Source: Thermoanaerobaculia bacterium
Lineage (GTDB): Bacteria; Acidobacteriota; Thermoanaerobaculia; Multivoradales; JAIOJS01
Length of the DNA stretch: 64,000 nucleotides
NCBI GenBank assembly: GCA_030429235.1
Contig: JAUIDB010000003.1
Span: 159,281 to 223,280 of the forward strand
Direction of reading: 5' to 3'
Shown here: positions 55,401 through 62,415 of the stretch, one piece after another
Position numbering within the stretch: position 1 is the stretch's first letter
Layout of the letters: each line of letters opens with the position of its first letter
Made by a program: the position numbers and the translations under genes
Notes under the pieces: generated by a model
Seen by the model: the letters and a program-made list of their open reading frames with translations, nothing else
What the model was told of the DNA's origin: nothing
Database searches by the model: none

Positions 55401-56444
55401 GGCAAGCACGCGATCGACGCTCTACGCGAGGCGTCGCTCGACGTCGTTCGCATTCTCACTCCCGAACACGGGCTGGCGAGTCGAGCCGCGGCCGGAGAGG
55501 CGGTCGCTGACTCGGTCGACCCTCGCCGAGGAATTCCGGTGGTCAGTCTCTACGGATCCAAGACGCGCCCGACTCCCGAGGATCTGGCCGATCTGGACGC
55601 ACTCGTCTTCGACCTGCAGGGAGCGGGGGTTCGGTTCTACACCTACGTCAGCACCATGATCGAGTGTCTCGAGGCCGCCGCCGAGGCCGGCCTCGAGTTC
55701 GTCGTCCTCGACCGCCCCAACCCGCTGGGAGGCGAACTCGTGGCCGGACCGGTCAGTGCTTCTCGCGACCAGGTACCGAGCAGCTTTGTCAACCGAGCGC
55801 CCGGGCCCTTGATCCACGGGCTCACCCTGGGAGAGATGGCGCGCCTGGTGAACGCAGCCCTGCCGCGCCCCGCCACTCTGACCGTGGTGCCGATGGAGGG
55901 ATGGCAGCGCTCGATGACCTGGGCCGACACCGGGCGCCGCTGGACCTCGCCATCGCCCAACCTCCGGTCGGCGGGCGCTGCGCTGGCCTACCCCGGAATC
56001 GCGCTCCTCGAGGCGACCAACCTCTCCGAGGGGCGCGGCACCCACCAGCCGTTCCTGCTGTTCGGAGCGCCGTGGCTCGAGGGCACCGAGCTACCGGGAG
56101 CGAGCCACGGTTTCGAGTTGCGACCGACCCGCTTCGTCCCCCGTCGCGGGCTGGGTGCCTCGCATCCGAAACACCGCGACGAGACCTGTTTCGGCTACGA
56201 GGTCATTCCTGGAGACCCCAGGGAGGTTGAGCCCTGGGCCTTGGGTGTGGACCTGCTCCATCGACTGCATCGCCAACCAGGATTCGCCTGGAATCGAGAG
56301 GGCGGTCTCGACTGGTTGCTGGGCAGTCCCGAGCTCGGTACTGCGCTCGAGCGCGGAGTACCGTTGGCGGAGATCCTCGCCGCAGATCGTCCGGCCGCAG
56401 AAGCCTGGCGGCAGACCCGGCGTCCGTTCCTACTCTACGACTGA
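52437..56444 (+). CDS. Triple fusion: NagZ-like GH3 - beta-lactamase-fold (AmiE-like) - NamZ (DUF1343/GH171)
   Basis: This 1335-residue secreted protein starts at GTG 52437, which gives signal peptide VNLGRRLPILSVLLLAGLL and a four-base overlap with the upstream gene. Module 1 (about 27-560) is a GH3 beta-N-acetylglucosaminidase of NagZ type, with loop KHFPGHGDTATDSH (Asp227/His229 acid-base dyad) and nucleophile Asp302 (IVTDGLEM). Module 2 (about 575-930) is a serine beta-lactamase-fold hydrolase with SLTK (Ser651, Lys654), YSD at Tyr739 and HTG at His893. Module 3 (about 955-1335) is NamZ, an exo-N-acetylmuramidase (LTPEHGLAS, FDLQGAGVRFYTY, VVLDRPNPLGG). In Bacillus subtilis the same three activities are separate neighbouring genes (nagZ, amiE, namZ). 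All key residues look intact. Confidence 0.92.
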   Translation: MNLGRRLPILSVLLLAGLLSSGGGARATDTLTPEQRRWVDETLASLSLAQRAAQLLMVRVPAGVHHAEAPALEPLLHDVVELGVGGVVTFRTERDALPWLLNDLQSAAALPLLVASDFERGASFRLRSGSVAVPWAMAIGATRDPEGARWIGELTAREARALGVHWVFAPVVDVSNNPENPVINLRSFGEDPALVSALATAFVEGARRGGVLTSAKHFPGHGDTATDSHLDLPRIEAERSRLDSTELAPFRAAIEAGVDSVMLGHLSVPALDGSGTPATLSSPIARELLRQDLGFEGLIVTDGLEMRGLDGYGSTDVLRRAVAAGAEVLLLPRDARVAVDTLVRSVEEGVLSAELITSAARHVLETKARLSLHESRRVDPALAREVLGHPRDEGRATELAQRAVTLVRNQRHVVPLRVEDSPRILHLALAGSGSTVQQELAQRYITTETVRIDDEIDARRLDELVARSRDFTHVLVSAFTRFGTHGAPALSSAERALLRRLSEGETPLILVAYRNPYLLVEVPEVAVYLTPFGPDDTSQRAVVAALLGERAIEGRLPITLPGIAEVGSGLQLPALEQGLSVAEPIDLGLARSAFEPVERALDDFVAARAFPGGVLAVGYRGQLVHLYPFGKLSYDEESAAVTADTRYDLASLTKVVVTTTLAMQMVDEGRLDLDAPIARYLPRFQGPQKEQVTARHLLTHSSGLDWWAPLHLELQGRRAYVERIQAMDLVYEPGTAMRYSDLGIVLLGEILERIAGQSLDELANERIFSPLGMERTGFRPARREWESIAPTELDPWRQRVLQGEVHDENAFALGGVAPHAGLFGTAPDLARFAQMLLYRGVWQHRRLVAPATVDLFTRDAQLPRGSRRALGWDTRSPEGSSAGSLFSFRSFGHTGFTGTSVWIDPARELFVILLTNRVHPSRENRQIRDVRPRIADLVVRAIAPLAEPPEPPREPVMVGLDRIDRGEEHGLAGKRLGVVVHAASVTLDGKHAIDALREASLDVVRILTPEHGLASRAAAGEAVADSVDPRRGIPVVSLYGSKTRPTPEDLADLDALVFDLQGAGVRFYTYVSTMIECLEAAAEAGLEFVVLDRPNPLGGELVAGPVSASRDQVPSSFVNRAPGPLIHGLTLGEMARLVNAALPRPATLTVVPMEGWQRSMTWADTGRRWTSPSPNLRSAGAALAYPGIALLEATNLSEGRGTHQPFLLFGAPWLEGTELPGASHGFELRPTRFVPRRGLGASHPKHRDETCFGYEVIPGDPREVEPWALGVDLLHRLHRQPGFAWNREGGLDWLLGSPELGTALERGVPLAEILAADRPAAEAWRQTRRPFLLYD

Positions 56445-56483
56445 GACCTCCGCCCGACTGAGACCTCCGCCCGACGCTGGAGC

Positions 56484-56993
56484 TTAGTCTCGAGCCGCTT
56501 GCCGACGTTCGTCGAGCACCGGCCAGGTCGCCGCCGCCCACTCTTCGCCCATCAACAGCCCCGCCGTCGCCAGATAGAGATCGACTTCCTGCTCCGAGAA
56601 GGCCGTACTCTGAGACTCGGCGACTCCCCGCACCGACTCGACCGTCGGCGCCTGAACGTCAGCATCGTCTTCGATCGTCCCGTCCTGGTGCGGGATACCC
56701 CACGCATCGAGAAAGGCCGCCAACATCTCCTTCCGCTCGTGAGTGAAGAAGAGCATGAGCGCCATCTCGAAGATCTGCTCGTACTCGGGGGTGTTGAGGC
56801 GTGTGGCCAGAAGCCCGGCCTTCTTTTCGGCTGGAGCCTGGCGCAGCTTCTGCGGCCGATAGGAGAGACTGCGGGCCAGTTCGGAGATCGCCACCTGCCG
56901 CGAGTCGGCCTCCGCATGGCGCCAGAAGGCGGCGAGGATCGGGCGGCGGAGGTCACCGGCCAGCTGCTTGATGATGCTTCGTGCGGTCCACAT
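56484..56993 (-). CDS. Conserved-looking soluble protein of unknown function
   Basis: This 169-residue protein is mostly helical, with no signal peptide or membrane segment. It opens MWTARSIIKQLAGDLRRPIL and has FEMALMLFFTHERKEMLAAF (a Trp/Phe-rich helical core), then an acidic linker and EQEVDLYLATAGLLMGEEWA. I do not recognise a family. ATG 56993 is taken as the start. A GTG six codons upstream is possible, and neither has a clear ribosome binding site. A strong terminator stands about 80 bases upstream, so it must have its own promoter or depend on read-through. Confidence 0.6.
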   Translation of the reverse strand: MWTARSIIKQLAGDLRRPILAAFWRHAEADSRQVAISELARSLSYRPQKLRQAPAEKKAGLLATRLNTPEYEQIFEMALMLFFTHERKEMLAAFLDAWGIPHQDGTIEDDADVQAPTVESVRGVAESQSTAFSEQEVDLYLATAGLLMGEEWAAATWPVLDERRQAARD

Positions 56994-57011
56994 GGCTGCG
57001 GGTTCTACCAC

Positions 57012-57381
57012 TTTTGACCGTCTCGATCCAGTCGCGACCGCGTCAGCGCCCTCCCACCAGGAGTCGGCCTAGAAAAAAAGGAGCCCCCACCGAGCCGGGC
57101 CGGCGGGGGCCGAGGAACCACACCCTTTCTCCAGTCGTGCTCATCGGCTAGCCGAGAACACATGGAAACTCACCCAACCTCCTAGTCAAAACATCCCACG
57201 AAACTCATCCTTCTCCATGGTTTCCATCTCTTGGACCGGTCGGTTCGAAGCCACGAACCCAACCTGCCCAGGGGTACTTCTACCTAGGAGTGAGAAAAGG
57301 GGGCAAAACGTTTCACTCGGCATGGTCGCGATCCGGCGGCGACCAGAACGCGGCAAATCTTGGCCGCAGACCGAACCGTCG
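57012..57381. other. 370-base intergenic region with less GC-rich sequence and leader-like features
   Basis: There is no gene of normal size. On the minus strand there is a 13-codon ATG frame (METMEKDEFRGMF, ATG about 57221), and right after it an AGGAGG ribosome binding site followed four bases later by a 10-codon GTG frame. Then comes the terminator at 57110-57073. A 10-base palindrome CGGCTAGCCG lies between them. It may be only the 3' untranslated region of the DUF3857 operon, or the leader of the gene at 56484-56993. Confidence 0.4.
57073..57110 (-). terminator. Intrinsic terminator, minus strand
   Basis: On the minus strand GCCCCCGCCG and CGGTGGGGGC form a 10-bp stem (one G-T pair) with an eight-base loop, followed by TCC and seven T. 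It most likely ends the transcript of the two DUF3857 genes, 270 bases after their last stop. It lies about 80 bases before the start of the unknown gene at 56993. Confidence 0.85.
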
Positions 57382-59199
57382 TCAGCCCTGGTTCGGCGAA
57401 GTACAGAGGACTCGCAGCTGACGACGCACCATGCGGTGTTCCGCCAGGGAGAGATCCCGCAGCGCCTCGAACGCTTCGGCGTCCTCGATCCAGCGGTGAC
57501 CTACCGTGGTACGCCGCACGAGATCGACGCGACCCGGTCCCGGAGAGGCCGCCATCTGCTCCACGCTGCCGACGAGCGTCGTCGTCTGCCGCTCGTTCTT
57601 GGGATCACTGACGCAGCCAGCCTCCAGAGGACCACTCCAGCGAAGCTCCAAGGTACCGACGCGGGCCGCCGTCGGCAGCGGTGTCTCTTCGGCCACGAGT
57701 TCCCGCGGTTCGGGCAACCAGCGAATCTCTGGCGGAGCCACAGGGGAACCCTCGGGAATCCGCAGTTTTGAGACGAGAATCAGGGTCGGCGCGCCGCGGT
57801 CGGTTCGCTTCCGCCATTCGGGCCCGATCAGTTCAACCGGTCCGAGCAAGCGGTTGACCAGTCGGCGCGCCAGGTCGTTGGCCTCGGTGATCTGGGTGAC
57901 CTCGAGCTCCTCCTGCAGCCGAGAAGCGGTGCCACCGATGTACTCGAGTGACAGGCTGCCCTGCCGATCGTCCGCCAGCGTCACGTGCAGCCGCAGGCCT
58001 TCGGCCGCCGGGGTGATCGGCGCTTCGATCAGCTCTCCACCGTCCCCTTGCACCAGCAGGAGCTTCTGCCCCTGGACTCCAGAGTTCAACCAACCCGCTC
58101 CACCGCGCCGCTGCGTGCCGTCGAGAATCAACCACCCGTCGACGATCGGCGCCGTGGGGGGCGGATTCTCCAGCGAGTCCAGCCGGACCGCGGCGACCAG
58201 ATGATTGAACTGGAACGGAGTAGGAAACTCGGGATCGACGCGGCGGTCACGTCCGAGCAGGGCCAAGGCGGGATAGGCCTCGATTCCCGCCTCACGCAAC
58301 AGATCGATGAGGAGCAGGGTCTTGTCCTTGCAATCTCCCCAGCGTCGTTCCCAAACCTCGGCCGGAGTCGAGGGGATCCAGCCTCCGACTCCGATCTGCA
58401 CCGCTACGTACCGCACATCGCGCTGCACCAGTTCGGCGATCGCCTCCAGGGCTTGATCGGGACCGAGATCGGCCGCCGCCGACCGGGCCGCCGCGCGTAC
58501 TTCCGGTGCCGCGCGAGGAAGGTCGTCGAGCAGGGCTCGGTACCACCCTGCCACCTCGGTCCAACTCGCCTCGGGTCCCCAGGCGTAGTGCAGGTCCAGG
58601 GATCGAGCCAACGGTCCTGCCTCCTCCGCGACCTCGACATCGTGGCCCTCGACGCGGACCCGACCCGAAACTTCGGACACCGAGAGACCGAGATCGGCGC
58701 CGCTGAGTTTCCACCGAAGCCCCTCTCCCTGGATCTCGACCTGCAGTCGCCGAAGCGTGTCACCCGGAGCGGGCGCCAGCGCCAGCCGCCCTCCCGGAAA
58801 CACCGGAGTACCCCGTACCTCGTAGGTCGCTTCGATATACGAACCCTCGACCGCTTCCGGACAGCTCAGGACCAGAAAACGAGCCGAGTCGGCGAGAGAC
58901 TCGCCCGGCCAGTCCACGACGTCCCGATCCCGGCGGCGAACCTTCTGGCGCTTGCCCGCCGTCACACACCAACCCTCGGCCGAGACGAGTTGGCGGTCGT
59001 AGTCGAGGAGGACGACCACCGTCGCTTCCTCGTGCGCTTCCTCGTCGGGTCCCGGTCGTACGATGGTGCGGACACGCTCGGTGCGTTCCGCGCCCGAAAC
59101 GCTGATCGAAACCTCTCGTTCGATCTCCGCCGACCATCCAGACTCTGCCGCCAAGCTGAGGCCCAGAAGAAACACCCCAGCGAGATAGACCCGACCCAT
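57382..59199 (-). CDS. DUF3857/transglutaminase-like exported protein, catalytic cysteine present
   Basis: This protein of about 605 residues has a signal peptide from ATG 59199 (MGRVYLAGVFLLGLSLAAES). A DUF3857 beta domain (about 25-240) is followed by a transglutaminase-like domain with the cysteine motif RRWGDCKDKTLLLIDLL, a later His in QFNHLVAAVRL and Asp in LILDGTQ. Together these look like an intact Cys-His-Asp triad. The C-terminal about 200 residues are beta-rich. A TTG 16 codons upstream is an alternative start with a GGAG site. It follows, on the same strand, a paralogue with a damaged active site. Function is unknown; such pairs are common in Acidobacteriota and Bacteroidota. Confidence 0.82.
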   Translation of the reverse strand: MGRVYLAGVFLLGLSLAAESGWSAEIEREVSISVSGAERTERVRTIVRPGPDEEAHEEATVVVLLDYDRQLVSAEGWCVTAGKRQKVRRRDRDVVDWPGESLADSARFLVLSCPEAVEGSYIEATYEVRGTPVFPGGRLALAPAPGDTLRRLQVEIQGEGLRWKLSGADLGLSVSEVSGRVRVEGHDVEVAEEAGPLARSLDLHYAWGPEASWTEVAGWYRALLDDLPRAAPEVRAAARSAAADLGPDQALEAIAELVQRDVRYVAVQIGVGGWIPSTPAEVWERRWGDCKDKTLLLIDLLREAGIEAYPALALLGRDRRVDPEFPTPFQFNHLVAAVRLDSLENPPPTAPIVDGWLILDGTQRRGGAGWLNSGVQGQKLLLVQGDGGELIEAPITPAAEGLRLHVTLADDRQGSLSLEYIGGTASRLQEELEVTQITEANDLARRLVNRLLGPVELIGPEWRKRTDRGAPTLILVSKLRIPEGSPVAPPEIRWLPEPRELVAEETPLPTAARVGTLELRWSGPLEAGCVSDPKNERQTTTLVGSVEQMAASPGPGRVDLVRRTTVGHRWIEDAEAFEALRDLSLAEHRMVRRQLRVLCTSPNQG

Positions 59200-59253
59200 C
59201 GAGCGGCGCGGTCCGTTCCACCTCTGCGGATCTGCCGGAAAGATCAACGTCGG

Positions 59254-61209
59254 CTACTCCAGAAACAATACGAGGGGGCGAGCATCATGGTCCGCCGCAG
59301 CTTGGTAGAGAGCCCGCACCTCGCCGTACGGGGGACCCGGATTGAACACCGGTCCTTCCAGACGCAGGCTGCGGCGATAGGTCAGCCGATGCTCCGCGGC
59401 ATCGACCTCGACCAGCGCCTCGAAGCGCCCGGCCCCATTGTCCAGTCCGGCCGCCTGCGGTGCCTGCGTCACCACCCATCCCGGTGGCCAAGAGAGTTCG
59501 AGTTCGATCTCGTCGAGATCGCGCCAGGGCAGCGCCACAGGCGTCAGTCGGCGTGCTTCGCTCAAGGTGAACGGCGAGGCCACGGGGCCCAGGGGGGCGG
59601 CGACGGGCCAGGTGACCTGGTCTCCAAAGACCTCTTCCTCGCGCGACTGCATCTCCCACCGAACCGTCGTGGTGTTGGCCTCCATGTCGTCCTCGACCGA
59701 TACCTGGGAGATCTCGACCGCCGGCAGCGCCTCTTCCAGCCACTCGCTCCACTGCTCGTGGGGCTCGCTGTCCGCATCGAGATCTCGCTCGGCCCAGGCA
59801 TGATGGCCACTGAGGTGCAGTTGGCCGTTTCCAGCCACGACACCTTCCTCGTCGACGGCGAGCTCGAGCGTCGCCTGGCGCCGATTCGCCTCGGCTGGCG
59901 TGGCCTCGATGATGATGACCTCGGGCTTTTTCTTGTCGTAGGCCACGGCGGTCTGCCCCTGGTAGTAGGGCGACAGATGGCCGGTCGGCAGGTCGCGATC
60001 CACCGGGTCGAGCCAGATCTCCTCGCCATCGAGCTGCGTTCGCACCAGAGCCCGGGTGAACCAGTAGGGATTGGCGATGTTCGTATCGGCTCGGCCGAAA
60101 CGGAGATCGCTGGCCCACACCAACCGAGCGTCGAAGCCGCTCTGGTCGAGCATTCCCTGCAGAATCAACGCCTTCGAGAGACCCGTGCCCCAGCCGCGCT
60201 GGATCACATCTCCGAGTTCCACACCCTCCTTCTCGCCCGGAACCACACCCCAGGGCCCCCGCGTCTCGATCTCGTCCCGCACGTGCGTGTGGAGGGCGGC
60301 GATCTGCTGACGTTTCGAGCCTGCCCCCGCTACCAGAGACTGCGCCAGCGACTTGATGGGCCGTTTACCTCCCTGCAGTTCGTCGTACCAGCCCGAGACG
60401 AGATAGGCAGTGGACCCCCAGTCCTGGAACAGCTCGAGACGGTCGCCGCCGATACTGACGGCGTGCGGAACCAACAGGAAGCGGCTACTCAGGTCCTCCC
60501 TGGGCAGGCTAAACGGCTCGTCGGGAAGTGCCGGCACATCGTGGGCCCAGACCGACAAGAGTGAGTCGCGCCCCTCCTTGCCCGTCGAACTCTGGATCTG
60601 AAGGCCGCCCATCTGGACGGCCCACGGAGCCACCGCCAGGTTCCGTGGGATGAGGTATTCGACCCTTGATTCCAGGGTATGGACGTCCGAAGCGAAGTAC
60701 CAGGGGTCCGGGTCGACGAAGCTGTCCCAGTAGAGGGTGTACCGGTAGTCGAGGATGGCCCCGGGTTCGACGGCGGGAAAAACCGCCCGCGTCGAACCGA
60801 TTCGGTTCCGGCGGGACACCTCGCTCTCGAAGAGGGCATCCTCTCCGATCTCGACGACGTCGCCGTCGGGCAGAACCGTCCGTCCCTTGAAGTTGCGCAG
60901 TCGGTAGTCCCGACTGTGGGGGATCTCGACCTCGCCAAACTGCTCGGCGCCCTGTGGCGTAAGCACCTTGATCCGGACCTCTAGATCGAGTCGAGAGCTC
61001 ACCTCTTGGGGATACTCCATCAGCTCGATCTTGGCGCGCTGGAAGATCACGACCGCCGCCGCGTTGGGCACGCCTGGGACCGCGTCGAACGCCCGCTCGG
61101 CCGGTGTGATTTCGGCGAAGTCGGCCGCCGGCACCGTCGTGGCCCAGAGAGCGTAGAAGAACCAGAACAGGGAGAAACGCGCGCGGCCGGGAGCCTTGTG
61201 AGAGAGCAT
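59254..61209 (-). CDS. DUF3857/transglutaminase-like exported protein, catalytic cysteine lost
   Basis: This 651-residue protein has a signal peptide (ARFSLFWFFYALWATTVPAA). DUF3857 segments are LEVRIKVLTPQGAEQFGEVE, SRDYRLRNFKGRTVLPDGDV and AVFPAVEPGAILDYRYTLYW. In the transglutaminase-like part the usual GDCKDKA is replaced by GWGTGLSKALILQGML, so the nucleophilic cysteine is gone, and it is probably a binding or scaffolding paralogue. Its gene precedes the intact paralogue by a gap of about 54 bases. The start ATG 61209 has AAGGGG upstream. Confidence 0.82.
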   Translation of the reverse strand: MLSHKAPGRARFSLFWFFYALWATTVPAADFAEITPAERAFDAVPGVPNAAAVVIFQRAKIELMEYPQEVSSRLDLEVRIKVLTPQGAEQFGEVEIPHSRDYRLRNFKGRTVLPDGDVVEIGEDALFESEVSRRNRIGSTRAVFPAVEPGAILDYRYTLYWDSFVDPDPWYFASDVHTLESRVEYLIPRNLAVAPWAVQMGGLQIQSSTGKEGRDSLLSVWAHDVPALPDEPFSLPREDLSSRFLLVPHAVSIGGDRLELFQDWGSTAYLVSGWYDELQGGKRPIKSLAQSLVAGAGSKRQQIAALHTHVRDEIETRGPWGVVPGEKEGVELGDVIQRGWGTGLSKALILQGMLDQSGFDARLVWASDLRFGRADTNIANPYWFTRALVRTQLDGEEIWLDPVDRDLPTGHLSPYYQGQTAVAYDKKKPEVIIIEATPAEANRRQATLELAVDEEGVVAGNGQLHLSGHHAWAERDLDADSEPHEQWSEWLEEALPAVEISQVSVEDDMEANTTTVRWEMQSREEEVFGDQVTWPVAAPLGPVASPFTLSEARRLTPVALPWRDLDEIELELSWPPGWVVTQAPQAAGLDNGAGRFEALVEVDAAEHRLTYRRSLRLEGPVFNPGPPYGEVRALYQAAADHDARPLVLFLE

Positions 61210-61389
61210 GAAAGGAACCCCTTTTCAGGATGGGAGCTGACGTCGGAAGAGCGCCGACACCCACTCGGAAACGTGCGTTCTTCTTCGACCGGGCGACAGT
61301 CTATCGCGTTGCCGACCGCCGCTGCGACTTGGCGCCCCCAACTAGCCTCTTTCTCAACCCTGGTTCGCGTCGGCGATAGGATCTCTCCC

Positions 61390-62193
61390 ATGCACGTCCG
61401 CAACCCGTTCCCTCTCCCCCGATCTCTGCCCCTCGAGCGACACCGGTCCACCGCAACTGCGCTGTGCGTCGCGTTGTTCCTGCTGCTTCCCGGGGGCCGG
61501 CTTGCGGCCCAGGAGGCACCCCGACATTGGCTGTTCGTCGGAAACAGCCTAGTGCAGGTCCACGAGGTCCAAAATCTCGTGGCCGGGTTCGCACCCCGAG
61601 ACCGGCCCATCGAGGCCGAGCGAGTCACGCTCGGCGGAGCCACCTTGAAGAGTCACCTCGAGCGTTCCGACCCCGGGGCTCCGCTCACCCGGTTGGAGGC
61701 TCGAAGGTGGGAGGTCGTCGTGCTCCAACCCAACGGCAAGTTGGCCATGACCGAGCGACCGGCTGGACTCGAACCCTACGCTTTGCGACCGGCGCGGACT
61801 CTGGTCGAAGCGGCCCGCCGTCGCGGCGCCCGGCCGATCCTCATGATGACCTGGACCTACCGCGGACGCGAACACAACCGCCCCGGACTTCGCCGCAACT
61901 ACGCGCGACTGGCCGAGGAGTTGCGCGTTCCCGTAGCGCCGGTCGGAGACGCGTTCGCGCTGGCCGAGGAAAGGCACCCCGAAATCGAACTCCTGCAGTC
62001 CGATGGTATCCACGCCGCCCCCGGCGGGGCCTACCTGGCGGCAGCGGTCCTCTACGCGACCATCGAAAAAGAACCGCCACGAGCCGGGCGACACCTCCCA
62101 CCCGAGCTCTCGCGCGACCAGGCGGACGAGCTCGAGGGCCTGGCCTGGGAGGTCGTCGAGCGGGCCGGCTTGACAGCGGGGCCCGCTTCGTGA
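61390..62193 (+). CDS. SGNH-hydrolase-like exported protein (DUF4886-like)
   Basis: This 267-residue protein has a signal segment (TALCVALFLLLPGGRLAA) and an SGNH fold: FVGNSLVQVHE provides the block-I serine in a GNS form, VVVLQPNGK lies near block III, and DGIHAAPGGAYLAA gives the block-V DxxH. It would be an esterase or deacetylase acting outside the cytoplasm. The substrate is unknown. ATG 61390 has no strong ribosome binding site. It is followed by the asnB leader region on the same strand. Confidence 0.7.
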   Translation: MHVRNPFPLPRSLPLERHRSTATALCVALFLLLPGGRLAAQEAPRHWLFVGNSLVQVHEVQNLVAGFAPRDRPIEAERVTLGGATLKSHLERSDPGAPLTRLEARRWEVVVLQPNGKLAMTERPAGLEPYALRPARTLVEAARRRGARPILMMTWTYRGREHNRPGLRRNYARLAEELRVPVAPVGDAFALAEERHPEIELLQSDGIHAAPGGAYLAAAVLYATIEKEPPRAGRHLPPELSRDQADELEGLAWEVVERAGLTAGPAS

Positions 62194-62208
62194 TCGTCTA
62201 GTTGCGCA

Positions 62209-62325
62209 ATGAGCGTCGCCACCCATTCCACCGTGCTTCCGACGTCCCCGGTCCATCAGGCCGAGCCGACGATCGGCGCGAATCGGGTGAATCGTCTCCT
62301 GTGCGGAGCAACTGGACGATGCTGA
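62209..62325 (+). CDS. Putative leader peptide of asnB with two asparagine codons
   Basis: This is a 38-codon frame from ATG 62209 to TGA 62323-62325, ending 23 bases before the terminator. Asn25 and Asn28 (AAT codons) are close together near its end. The bases right after them (62297-62309, TCCTGTGCGGAGC) can pair with the 5' arm of the terminator through eleven base pairs with one mismatch and one bulge. A perfect -35-like TTGACA lies at 62170-62175, but the matching -10 is poor, and no ribosome binding site precedes the ATG. The frame shows no similarity to known proteins. Assignment as an attenuation leader is inference from architecture. Confidence 0.45.
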   Translation: MSVATHSTVLPTSPVHQAEPTIGANRVNRLLCGATGRC

Positions 62326-62348
62326 CCTAATCCCATCGCCCCCTCCAG

Positions 62349-62382
62349 AAAGCCCGCACCGGAATCCGGTTGCGGGCTTTTT
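62349..62382 (+). terminator. Intrinsic terminator (attenuator candidate) in the asnB leader
   Basis: AAAGCCCGCACCGG (62349-62362), loop AAT, and CCGGTTGCGGGCTTT (62366-62380) pair as a 14-bp stem with one bulged T, followed by TT. Only about 25 bases separate it from the asnB ribosome binding site, too little for another promoter. It could also end the SGNH-like gene transcript. Confidence 0.9.
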
Positions 62383-62415
62383 GTTTGGGGACGACCACCA
62401 CCCTCGGAGACCACC

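Noticed and set aside
54102..55409. A 435-codon minus-strand frame
   Set aside because: It is antisense to the beta-lactamase-fold module of the fusion protein and contains no motif.
57985..60564. An 859-codon plus-strand open frame
   Set aside because: It is antisense to two clear DUF3857 genes, has low-complexity Arg/Gln/Leu-rich sequence, no domain, no signal and no ribosome binding site. It is a GC-rich shadow.
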